A stretch of 15,934 nucleotides of DNA, taken from assembly GCF_003248505.1 (NCBI RefSeq), contig NZ_QFOA01000077.1, positions 1-15,934 on the forward strand, in the 5' to 3' direction. The position numbers and the translations under genes are program-made. The stretch is from Sphingobium sp. GTDB taxonomy: Bacteria > Pseudomonadota > Alphaproteobacteria > Sphingomonadales > Sphingomonadaceae. Positions 1-7,353 of the stretch are shown here, piece by piece (positions within the stretch are counted from its first letter, which is position 1; every line of letters begins with the position of its first letter). A model generated the notes under the pieces. The model was not told the origin of the DNA. It worked only from the letters and a program-made list of their open reading frames with translations, and made no database searches.

Positions 1-143
1 AAAAGCGGCAGTTGAAGTGCCCGTATGGATGGCGCCGTGGAAGGCTCGTTTGCGATCTCCGCATGTCCGGAATCAACGATCCGGCCCTCAGGACCGGACG
101 TTCGGGAAAGTCCCACTAATGACGGCCCAAAGCGCATTCGGTA

Positions 144-165
144 GCGTCACTAGCATAGGTGACGC
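144..165 (-). terminator. hairpin at the 3' end of the sigma region-4-like gene
   Basis: Perfect 7-bp inverted repeat GCGTCAC / GTGACGC with an 8-base loop that contains the TAG stop of the minus-strand gene. Its position at the very end of the gene suggests an intrinsic terminator or mRNA 3'-end stabiliser. No clear U-run follows, so termination is unproven. Confidence 0.4.
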
Positions 166-509
166 GCTCCGATTTCGCGCCATCTGGCCACGTTTTCAAC
201 AGCCAACCTGAAATGCCGACAGACCCGCTCCTCGCTCATGCCAAAGCGCCGGGAGACTTCCCGCACACTCATCTTGCGCGCAACGATGACGATCAGAATG
301 GCGCGGGTCAGCGGTTCCATCTCAGCAACGGCGCAACTGATCGCCCTGTCGCCCGTGGCAAGAGCCGTGTGTCGCCCCTCGAATCCGCCAAGAGCGCTTT
401 GCTCGAGGTAGCGCTCTATGCGCGCCACACAGGTCTCGTCGCTCACACGGTCGCGCATTCGGGTCATGAACCGCGCCAGACACTCGATCACATGATTATG
501 GTTCGCCAT
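150..509 (-). CDS. small sigma-70 region-4-like DNA-binding protein (119 aa)
   Basis: The C-terminal half looks like the helix-turn-helix of ECF sigma factors (region 4). It runs from EMEPLTRAILIVIVARKMS through VREVSRRFGMSEERVCRHF to a basic helix ending at about residue 112. No region-2 (core-binding, -10 recognition) motif is visible in the first 60 residues, so this is either a stand-alone region-4 protein or a decayed sigma factor. The ATG at 509 is preceded by GGGAG about ten bases upstream, a weak but acceptable ribosome site. It is transcribed away from the fecI-like operon, and any functional tie to it is inference. The opposite strand is also open over this stretch, but its frame gives a low-complexity product rich in Pro, His and Ser with no recognisable fold. 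This strand is preferred because of the HTH. Confidence 0.68.
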   Translation of the reverse strand: MANHNHVIECLARFMTRMRDRVSDETCVARIERYLEQSALGGFEGRHTALATGDRAISCAVAEMEPLTRAILIVIVARKMSVREVSRRFGMSEERVCRHFRLAVENVARWREIGARHLC

Positions 510-794
510 TTCAGGGAAACTCCCGTTCGAGGTTCAAACGACCCCAGCGAGCCGCCACACACTCTCTCCCCCTTCCCTCCTCCTGTCCCTTAAGCGGCTA
601 CCCAGACGGTTCGACAGAAGGACGGCTCTGGAGCGTCCAGGGAGATCCCCTCCCCCAACCCGACCCTCGATCCGCAACTCTGGCTGCGGCAGCGATCGCA
701 GCCCGAAGGGCCGGGATCGGCGCAGCCGAGCCCGGCCGGCGCGGCGGCACGCCGCTCCGGCAAGAGCGCGGTGCCCGCGGCACGCGGGCAGCCG

Positions 795-818
795 CCCTCC
801 CTCCCCCCCCCCTCGCCC
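795..818 (-). other. potential G-quadruplex tract (minus strand)
   Basis: On the minus strand four G-tracts are separated by loops of one to three bases: GGG, a run of ten G, GGG and GGG. This fits the usual pattern for an intramolecular G-quadruplex. A GC-rich hairpin ends a few bases away at 790. It lies roughly 290 bases upstream of the minus-strand sigma region-4-like gene. Function is unknown. Confidence 0.45.
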
Positions 819-917
819 AGCTTCCCAAAAACGTCACAAAGTCCGCTCTTTAGGGTTGCGCTCTCCCGTCATTCCGGCACATTGGGCTTGCTTCCGGAAA
901 AAGACCGGAAGTGGGGC

Positions 918-1032
918 TTAGTAACCCCTTCACCATTGGCTCGGTCACAGTTTCACTGGGGCCGGGTGGCATGCGCGCATGTCCAGCCGGCAACGGTAAA
1001 GGCGCATGCGCCTGTGGTGAACAGGTTACTAA
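918..1032. repeat. 18-bp inverted repeat pair enclosing a palindromic core
   Basis: The left arm TTAGTAACCCCTTCACCA (918-935) and the reverse complement of the right arm (1015-1032) agree at 16 of 18 positions. The outer nine and inner seven bases match exactly. The 79 bases between hold two more palindromes, at 961-991 and 1001-1012. It ends 43 bases before the ECF sigma start codon. It could be a structured 5' leader or promoter region, a pair of regulator sites, or a small MITE-like remnant. No flanking target duplication was seen. Confidence 0.5.
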
Positions 1033-1075
1033 CATCCGGCTTTGGCCGTCGCCCCGAGAGGACATAGGTGCGACA

Positions 1076-1642
1076 ATGAGCCAAGGCAGAAGCGAGGATC
1101 GTCTGCGCGATCCTATCATGGTCAGCGATTCCGGCAGCGAGCCATTTCGCTTTCCGGATTTCTATCGGAAGGAGAAGCCCCGCCTCATGCGCTTCTTCAC
1201 GCGCCAGCTCGGCAATCCGGCCGATGCCGACGAGCTTTCCCAGGAGACCTTCACCCGCTTCGTGCGCGCGGCGCCGGTCCAGGCCCTCGCCAGCCCGCAG
1301 GCCTATCTCACCCGCATCGCGACCAATTTGCTGCGCGATTTCATCGAGCGGGGCTCAACCCTTCTTTCCAGACGCTCGAGCCTGATCGACGAGGAACTCG
1401 ACCTCATCGCGCCTTGCGATACGCACCGCGAGCTGCAGGCACGGCAGGATCTTTCGCGCTGGACACTCATCCTCAACCAGCTCCAGCCCGAAACCCTCGA
1501 CATCTTCCTGCGCAACCGCGTCGAGGGACAAACCTATGTCGAGATCGCGCAGGAGCTTGGGGTCCCCCTCTGGGTGGTCCAGAAACAGATGCTCAAGGCC
1601 ATCAAGCATGTGGTCGCCCATCGCGAGGCGAATGATGACTGA
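1076..1642 (+). CDS. ECF sigma factor, FecI type (188 aa)
   Basis: Directs RNA polymerase to target promoters, probably those of the receptor/isopeptidase operon, when released or activated by the FecR-like protein. Region 2 covers about residues 30-92, with FYRKEKPRLMRFFTRQLGN, ADADELSQETFTRF and YLTRIATNLLRDF. Region 4 covers about 132-180, with LQPETLDIFLRNRVEGQTY and EIAQELGVPLWVVQKQM. The frame is open upstream to 911, but the ATG at 1076 has AGGTG seven bases before it and gives a normal length for the family. A later ATG at 1118 lacks a ribosome site. The 3' end overlaps the FecR-like gene by eight bases, so the pair is probably translationally coupled. The family and partner are clear from the motifs. 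The regulon is inferred from gene order. Confidence 0.92.
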   Translation: MSQGRSEDRLRDPIMVSDSGSEPFRFPDFYRKEKPRLMRFFTRQLGNPADADELSQETFTRFVRAAPVQALASPQAYLTRIATNLLRDFIERGSTLLSRRSSLIDEELDLIAPCDTHRELQARQDLSRWTLILNQLQPETLDIFLRNRVEGQTYVEIAQELGVPLWVVQKQMLKAIKHVVAHREANDD

Positions 1643-2675
1643 CAGCAGCGCTGCGCAGGCAGAGCAGGACTGGCAGGAGGCCATGGAATGGGCGATGACT
1701 ATCCTTGGCGATCCGAAGTCCGTACCCGACCCACTGGCTCTCGACAGGCTTGGGGCCCATCAGGCCGCCTTTTCCGCCTGGGCGGCGGACGATCCAGCCC
1801 GTGCGGCGCGCTATGTCGGCATTGTTCAGGACATGCTGGAGGCCGGCGACGATGCGGCCCGGGACGGCATGCGATCACGCAAGCTCCAGCCTCAGATGCA
1901 GCATCGGATGTCGCGATCACCCGCGCTGCTTGCCGCCTCGCTCGCGCTGGTTCTCCTCACCGCCGCAGGCCTCTGGTGGCGATCGGGGGACACATCCCCC
2001 TCGCTGATCGCGCAAAGCGAAGCCCGCACGCCAATCGAGACAAGGATCGGCGAAGTCCGGACCGAACGGCTGGAGGATGGCACATCCGTCCTCCTCGACA
2101 CCGACACGCTGCTGCTTGTCAGCATGACCCCCACGCAGCGCCGCGTCGAGGTGAAGCGCGGCCGCGCACGCTTCACTGTCTCCCAGGACACTCGGCGCCC
2201 CTTTGTCGTCCATGGCGCCGGAACGGATGTCACAACCAAAAGCGGCAGTTTCGACATGACCGTCCGTGAGGGGCTCCGCCTCAACCCGGTCGACACGCTC
2301 CTGGACCTATCCTTTGCTCGTCCGCTTGCCGATGGACAGCCCAGATCGCTTCAGCTGCGGCCCGGGCAACTCCTCACGCTCAAGTCTGGACAAGGCGCTC
2401 AGATCTCTGTCATTTCTGCCCCTCGTTCCGAGCAGCAGTGGGTGACCGGCGTGAAGAGCTTCGACAATGTCCCGATCAGTGATGTCATCGCTGAAGCCAA
2501 CAGCTACAGCGAGACCAAGATCGAGCTGGCGACACCGGCGCTTGGCGCACGCGAGATTTTCGCCGACATCGACATTCGTGACATCGAACGGGTCGCCCAG
2601 GCGATCAGCGCCTTCCTCGACATGGACATTGATCGATCTCACCCCGGCAAGCTGATCCTCGGCGCCAAGAAATAA
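1635..2675 (+). CDS. FecR-type anti-sigma/sigma regulator (346 aa)
   Basis: Inner-membrane protein that holds the FecI-type sigma factor and relays a signal from the STN domain of the outer-membrane receptor. It has a cytoplasmic N-terminal domain of DUF4880 type (about residues 8-70: QDWQEAMEWA, FSAWAADDPARAARY), one membrane span at about 97-115 (LLAASLALVLLTAAGLWW), and the periplasmic FecR domain (about 130-230, with EVRTERLEDGTSVLLDTDT and RFTVSQDTRRPFVVH). The C-terminal region (about 275-346, SFDNVPISDVIAEANSYS) resembles the STN-like or DUF4974 end of the family. The ATG at 1635 is chosen because GAGG lies six bases upstream. An adjacent ATG at 1632 is the alternative. It overlaps the sigma gene and is followed 83 bases later by the receptor. 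Confidence 0.92.
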   Translation: MTDSSAAQAEQDWQEAMEWAMTILGDPKSVPDPLALDRLGAHQAAFSAWAADDPARAARYVGIVQDMLEAGDDAARDGMRSRKLQPQMQHRMSRSPALLAASLALVLLTAAGLWWRSGDTSPSLIAQSEARTPIETRIGEVRTERLEDGTSVLLDTDTLLLVSMTPTQRRVEVKRGRARFTVSQDTRRPFVVHGAGTDVTTKSGSFDMTVREGLRLNPVDTLLDLSFARPLADGQPRSLQLRPGQLLTLKSGQGAQISVISAPRSEQQWVTGVKSFDNVPISDVIAEANSYSETKIELATPALGAREIFADIDIRDIERVAQAISAFLDMDIDRSHPGKLILGAKK

Positions 2676-2716
2676 TATGCGCGATCAGCTTTAGAATAAC
2701 GAGCCGCCGTCTCTCT

Positions 2717-2741
2717 CATTGAACCCCACAAAGGGGCAATG
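2717..2741 (+). promoter_or_regulatory. stem-loop just upstream of the receptor ribosome site
   Basis: CATTG and CCCC pair with GGGG and CAATG around the loop ACAAA, giving nine pairs with a two-base AA bulge. It lies in the 83-base gap between the FecR-like gene and the receptor. It ends shortly before the ribosome site (AGGGG) of the receptor, which starts at 2759. It could attenuate read-through, protect an mRNA end or modulate receptor translation. No U-run follows. Confidence 0.4.
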
Positions 2742-2758
2742 AAAGACAGGGGCAAATA

Positions 2759-5332
2759 ATGGGCATCATGAAGATCGCGCTGTTGAGCAGCGCTGCACTG
2801 TGCATGGGCGCTGTTACCGCGCAAGCGCATGCGCAGGAACCCATCAGGACCTATGATCTTCCTGCGCAGGACCTTGCCACAGCGCTGCGCACGATCGCGC
2901 GCGGCAGTGATTATCAACTCGTCGCCGATGCCAAAAGCCTCAAGGGCGCCCGCGCCCCCTCCCTCGCCGGCGCCTACACGGTCGAAGAAGCCGTGGCCGC
3001 CCTCCTCGCGCCGTCAGGCCTTACCGCCGAGATCAGGGATCGCACCATCACCCTGCGGGGGCGAGACGCGGCGTCGCGCGAGGAGGTAACCGGCGCGGCG
3101 GATGTTCTGCTATCAGTTACAGGGTCGCGCATTCGCGGCGCGAAGCCGACGTCACCGGTCATCTCAGCATCACGCGAGAAAATCACCGAGCTGGGTCATA
3201 GCGATCTCGGCTCCTTCGCGCGCAGCATCCCTCAAAATTTCAGTGGCGGTCAAAATCCGGGCGTCATTTCCAGTGTCCAGACCGGTTCGGAAAATGTGAA
3301 CTCGTCTTCCGCGCTCAATCTGCGCGGCCTTGGTCCTGACGCGACCCTGACGCTCTTGAACGGCCACCGGCTCGCTTATGATGCTGCCAGCCAGGGCGTG
3401 GATATGTCCGCAATTCCGCTTGCAGCCATCGACCGGATCGAGATTGTCGCTGATGGATCCTCGGCACTTTACGGCTCAGATGCCGTAGGGGGTGTCGCCA
3501 ACATCATCCTGCGGCGGGAATATAAGGGCCTGCTCACCAGCGTTCGTCTCGGGGCCGCGACCGAGGGCGGCAACTTCCAGCAGCAATATAGTGCGGTGTC
3601 AGGCGCCCGTTGGTCGGGCGGCGGGATCATGCTGGCCGGCGATTTCAGCAAGGCTTCCGATATCACAGCTGCGCAGCGTGATCTGACAGCCAATATGGAA
3701 CCCGGAACGACGCTGCTGCCATCGCAGCGCCAGATCAGCGCGATCCTGGCCGGGCATCAACGTCTGGGAGACGGGGCAGAGTTTGAGATAGACGCTCATT
3801 ATAATCATCACCGGTCACGTGCTGCGCTGCCCTTCAGTGCGACCGCGCCAGTCACGTCCGGTGGAAATCTCACACGCCCCGCCGTTGAGAGCTATTCGAT
3901 TAGCCCATCGGTCACCTTTCATCTACCGGCAGGTTGGGATGTGACCGCGAGAGCCACACGAGCCGTCAGCGATACACAGATTGAGGGTGCTATCTTTTCA
4001 GGCGGAGTACGATTTGCTGACAATCTCATTCGCTACAAGAATGACCTGTGGTCGGCTGAAATCAGCGGCGACGGTCCGCTCTTCGCTCTGCCGGGCGGCG
4101 ATGTCCGCCTGGCGCTTGGGGCAGGCCTTCGATCCAATGGCCTCGCCGCTTCGGTCCGCAGCGTCCGCGCCGCCGGCACCTTCAATCTCGTAAACTATCT
4201 AGATTCCCAAACGGCCATCTATGGCTTTGGGGAAGTCGTCGTGCCGCTGGTGTCAGATGCAAATGCTTCACCCCTTATCCAGTCACTCCAGCTGTCCGGG
4301 GCCCTACGCTATGAGCGCTATGACCATCTTGGGGGACTAGCCACGCCAAAATTCGGTATCCTTTATCAGCCGGTCGATGCGCTCACGCTCAAAGGCAGCT
4401 GGGGGAAATCCTTCAAGGCACCTACCCTTAGCCAGCGTAACACCGTTCAACAGGGCTATACCCTCGCTTCGAGCGAATTCACGCCAAGTCCTGCGACAGC
4501 CGGGGCCGTCCTTGTTCTCGCTGGCGGCAGCCGAAACCTCGCCCCGGAGCGGGCGACGACGTTGACCCTTACGGCGGAATTTGCGCCGAAAGCAGTTGAA
4601 GGGCTCAACCTGCAGGCAAGCTATTTCCATGTCCGCTATAAGGGTCGGGTCGTCAGCCCAATCGCCGACGACTATCAATCTTTCCGCAGTGAATATGCGG
4701 ACCTCGTCCTGCTCAATCCCAGCCTGAGCGAAGTTCTTGCAACGACCACCGACCTGCCACTTGGCGTCAGCAATCAGACCGACGGCCCGTATGACCCGGC
4801 CGGCATTGTCGCAATCGTCTACAACCAGCTGCAAAATGCCGCCCGGCAGAAAATCCGGGGCGTTGACGCCAGCGCTTCCTATGTGCTCCGCAGTGGCGCC
4901 AATGCGTTCAGCGTCGAGACGAACGCCAGTTATCTCAAGAGCGACCAACGATTGTCAGCGAGCCAGCCCACCATCGAGAGGGCTGGCACAATTTTCAACC
5001 CACCGCATTGGCGCGCGCGAGCAAGCGCGGGCTGGCAACGCGACAATGTCGGGCTCACAGCGAGCTATAATTATGTTGGCGGTACGACCGACGGAAGAAC
5101 AACACAGGTCTATAAGCTCGGCAGCTTCCAATCGATCGACCTGAGCGCCAATCTCAAGTTCGACGGACCTGGGCTCCTCGGGGGCTGGTCGTTCCTTCTG
5201 TCAGCGCAGAATTTGTTCAATAAAATGCCCTCGCTCATCCGGACGTCTGGCGCAAACAGCCCCCCATATGACGCAACCAACTATTCAAGCGTCGGCCGCT
5301 TCGTCAGCCTCACGCTTTCCAAGGCCTGGTGA
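2759..5332 (+). CDS. TonB-dependent transducer with STN domain; candidate lasso-peptide receptor (857 aa)
   Basis: Outer-membrane 22-strand-barrel receptor expected to import a ligand with TonB energy and to signal to the FecR-like protein. The order is a signal peptide (residues 1-25, cut after AQAHA), an STN signalling domain (about 28-100, YDLPAQDLATALRTIARGS, ending RTITLRG), a TonB-box-like VTGSRIRG (about 120-127), and a plug with LNLRGLGPDATLTLLNGHR and DRIEIVADGSSALYGSDAV. The barrel then runs to a terminal aromatic residue (LSKAW at the C-terminus). The ATG at 2759 has AGGGG eight bases upstream. An in-frame ATG at 2768 would still keep most of the signal peptide. Sphingomonad lasso clusters commonly carry such a receptor beside the isopeptidase, so the local lasso peptide is the likely ligand. 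That assignment is inference. The stop overlaps the isopeptidase start by one base. Confidence 0.93.
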   Translation: MGIMKIALLSSAALCMGAVTAQAHAQEPIRTYDLPAQDLATALRTIARGSDYQLVADAKSLKGARAPSLAGAYTVEEAVAALLAPSGLTAEIRDRTITLRGRDAASREEVTGAADVLLSVTGSRIRGAKPTSPVISASREKITELGHSDLGSFARSIPQNFSGGQNPGVISSVQTGSENVNSSSALNLRGLGPDATLTLLNGHRLAYDAASQGVDMSAIPLAAIDRIEIVADGSSALYGSDAVGGVANIILRREYKGLLTSVRLGAATEGGNFQQQYSAVSGARWSGGGIMLAGDFSKASDITAAQRDLTANMEPGTTLLPSQRQISAILAGHQRLGDGAEFEIDAHYNHHRSRAALPFSATAPVTSGGNLTRPAVESYSISPSVTFHLPAGWDVTARATRAVSDTQIEGAIFSGGVRFADNLIRYKNDLWSAEISGDGPLFALPGGDVRLALGAGLRSNGLAASVRSVRAAGTFNLVNYLDSQTAIYGFGEVVVPLVSDANASPLIQSLQLSGALRYERYDHLGGLATPKFGILYQPVDALTLKGSWGKSFKAPTLSQRNTVQQGYTLASSEFTPSPATAGAVLVLAGGSRNLAPERATTLTLTAEFAPKAVEGLNLQASYFHVRYKGRVVSPIADDYQSFRSEYADLVLLNPSLSEVLATTTDLPLGVSNQTDGPYDPAGIVAIVYNQLQNAARQKIRGVDASASYVLRSGANAFSVETNASYLKSDQRLSASQPTIERAGTIFNPPHWRARASAGWQRDNVGLTASYNYVGGTTDGRTTQVYKLGSFQSIDLSANLKFDGPGLLGGWSFLLSAQNLFNKMPSLIRTSGANSPPYDATNYSSVGRFVSLTLSKAW

Positions 5333-7353
5333 TGCTCCCGCTCCTTGCCCTAGCGCTGGCAGCAGCGGCGAGCAGTCCGACCTCTGCGTTGGATTGCAGG
5401 GCCGCGCTACAAATCAAAAGCCCAGGACCAAGCCAGTCACTGTCGGCCAGCGATCTCATTGAAACCCTGAACATGGGATCCATCCCTGATCTTGATGTAG
5501 ATCCCATGTTCTCAATCTCTCCTGATGGGCGGTCCATTGCCGTCAGCGTGGCCAGAGCCAGCATCGCCAGCAATGATTTCTGTTCGGGTATCTATGTCAT
5601 CTCGCCGGGGAACAGTCCGCGGCTGGTAGACGGCGGCGCTGGCGCTGCCTTTTGGAGTTTTGACGACTATTACGGGATGACGGAGTTTCCGAGCGGCTTT
5701 CCCAAGGTCATCACACCGCGCTGGTCGCCCGATGGTAAACGCCTTGCGTTTCTTAAATATGTAGATGGTCGGCTCCAACTCTGGAGTTGGGACGGGACGA
5801 GGAGCAAACTCACTGCAGCTTTCGACGATGATATCGTCGATTTCCGGTTCGAGGGCGGTGGGTTATCGGTCATCGCGAAAGTACGGGAAGACCGACGCGC
5901 CGCCGAAGCGCTCGATCAAGAGGGCTTATCAGGTTATCATTTTGATGATCGCTGGTTTCCTTACGGAAGAAACCGGCCGTTTGCGCGAGGGCCGGCCCAT
6001 TACAGCTTTGCAGTAATCAGTCTCGCCAATGGTGAACACCGCCCAGCCACGCCGACAGAAGCGCTGATCATCTCAGCGTCCGGCGCTCCATCCGGACAGC
6101 ACCGAAAAGAGACGACACTGGCCGTCGACGCCAATGGTGTCAGCCGCCTCGCTTTTACAGCTGGGACGACGCAAATAATCTGCGCCGATAGTCGCTGCAC
6201 GGATGTCGAAGGACAACCATGGATAGCCGGCGACGCGATCCGTTATGTCCGGCGTGAAGGCTGGGGCCGAAGCCTGACGGGAATTTATGAATGGCAACCG
6301 GACCGCGCATCCGTCCGCAAAATCATGCAGACATCGGACCTGCTCATGAACTGCGGTCCTCTTGGCACAGACATTCTCTGTGCCCGGGAGCAGTCGCTAG
6401 CACCGAGATATCTCGATCGGATTGATCCCAAAACTGGTCAGTCGCAGATGATTTTCAATCCCAATCCCGAATTCAGCTCTCTCGCTCTCGGGCATGCGGA
6501 GCGGCTGCAGTGGAAAAATGATCGCGATCTCGAATGCTATGGCGACCTCGTTTATCCACCAGATTACCGGGCCGGGGAGCGCTATCCGTTGATCGTCGTC
6601 CAATATCAGAGCCGGGGGTTTCTGCGCGGTGGTACGGGAGACGAATACCCTATCCAGTTGCTCGCCAAAGCCGGATATCTGGTTCTCTCGGTCCAGCGGC
6701 CACCCGCACCACTGGGCAATCAAAAGATGGACCCACATGAACGTGAGCGGCGCCAACTCGAGGGCTTTATGGAGCGGCGCAGCATCTTGTCAGCCATCGA
6801 GACGAAGGTTCAGCAGCTTATCGTTGCCGGCCTCGTCGATCCAGAACGCATCGGCATCACGGGCCTGAGCGATGGCGTATCGACGGTGCAATTTGCTGCC
6901 CTTCACAGCACATTTTTCAAAGCCGCTGCGATCAGCAGCTGCTGCTGGGAAGGATCGCAAACTTGGCTTCTTGGGCCTGCTGTCCAGGCAGAATATGAAA
7001 AGCGAGGCTGGCCCGCCTCGCCTACCGACAATCCGCCTCTTTGGGAGGGTCTATCCTGGTCGCGGAATGCGGATCGCATTCCTTTCCCTGTCCTAGCCCA
7101 GATGTCGGACGATGAATATCTTTCAGGGCTCGAAGCCCTCACGGCCCTTCGCCGCGCCGGCAAGCCCGTGGATCTCTATGTCTTCCCGGACGAGCATCAT
7201 GTGAAACGACAACCTGCTCACAGGGCTGCGATCTATCGACGGGCTATCGACTGGTTCAATTTCTGGTTGCTCGACAAGCTGCCTGATGGCGCAGGTCAAG
7301 CATCCCAAGAGGCTGAGCGTTGGCAGCAAATGCGAGGAAACTTGATTCAATGA
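5332..7353 (+). CDS. lasso-peptide isopeptidase, prolyl-oligopeptidase-like serine hydrolase (673 aa)
   Basis: Predicted to hydrolyse the isopeptide bond that closes the lasso ring, turning an imported peptide into a linear one. An N-terminal signal peptide (MLPLLALALAAAASSPTSA) places it in the periplasm. Residues from about 40 to 400 look like the beta-propeller of the family (repeated ISPDGRSIAVSV and WSPDGKRLAFLK motifs). The C-terminal alpha/beta-hydrolase domain has the nucleophile Ser513 in TGLSDG, Asp594 in MSDDEY and His622 or His623 in DEHHVK. The spacing resembles that of the characterised isopeptidase AtxE2. The ATG at 5332 overlaps the receptor stop, and a GTG at 5329 is also possible. 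It has no recognisable ribosome site of its own, which points to translational coupling. Its last seven bases overlap the end of the convergent cyclase gene. A general dipeptidyl-peptidase role is the main alternative, but the lasso genes next door make isopeptidase much more likely. Confidence 0.9.
   Translation: MLPLLALALAAAASSPTSALDCRAALQIKSPGPSQSLSASDLIETLNMGSIPDLDVDPMFSISPDGRSIAVSVARASIASNDFCSGIYVISPGNSPRLVDGGAGAAFWSFDDYYGMTEFPSGFPKVITPRWSPDGKRLAFLKYVDGRLQLWSWDGTRSKLTAAFDDDIVDFRFEGGGLSVIAKVREDRRAAEALDQEGLSGYHFDDRWFPYGRNRPFARGPAHYSFAVISLANGEHRPATPTEALIISASGAPSGQHRKETTLAVDANGVSRLAFTAGTTQIICADSRCTDVEGQPWIAGDAIRYVRREGWGRSLTGIYEWQPDRASVRKIMQTSDLLMNCGPLGTDILCAREQSLAPRYLDRIDPKTGQSQMIFNPNPEFSSLALGHAERLQWKNDRDLECYGDLVYPPDYRAGERYPLIVVQYQSRGFLRGGTGDEYPIQLLAKAGYLVLSVQRPPAPLGNQKMDPHERERRQLEGFMERRSILSAIETKVQQLIVAGLVDPERIGITGLSDGVSTVQFAALHSTFFKAAAISSCCWEGSQTWLLGPAVQAEYEKRGWPASPTDNPPLWEGLSWSRNADRIPFPVLAQMSDDEYLSGLEALTALRRAGKPVDLYVFPDEHHVKRQPAHRAAIYRRAIDWFNFWLLDKLPDGAGQASQEAERWQQMRGNLIQ

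Larger units (their letters stand above)
510..1075. other. gene-free region, palindrome-rich, between divergent genes
   Basis: No convincing gene is seen here. Part of the stretch around 640-820 is very GC-rich and contains the perfect hairpin TGCCCGCG / CGCGGGCA (772-790) and a C-tract (795-818). From 891 to 1032 inverted repeats are dense: CTTCCGG / CCGGAAG (891-911), an 18-bp pair at 918-935 and 1015-1032, a quasi-palindrome at 961-991, and the perfect palindrome GGCGCATGCGCC at 1001-1012. The promoters of both flanking genes must lie here. No -35/-10 pair could be assigned with confidence. Confidence 0.6.

Noticed and set aside
159..593. 144-codon plus-strand open frame over the sigma region-4-like gene
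   Set aside because: The product is rich in Pro, His and Ser with no motif, whereas the opposite strand encodes a plausible helix-turn-helix.
918..1032. Complete insertion sequence bounded by the 18-bp inverted repeats
   Set aside because: The interval is only 115 bases, has no transposase and no visible target-site duplication. It is kept as a repeat, not called a mobile element.
911..1075. Upstream extension of the ECF sigma frame
   Set aside because: The added residues are encoded by the palindromic block, match nothing in the sigma family and lack a better start site than the ATG at 1076.
4337..4948. 203-codon minus-strand open frame inside the receptor gene
   Set aside because: It lies wholly within the TonB-dependent receptor barrel coding sequence. 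No domain and no ribosome-site support.
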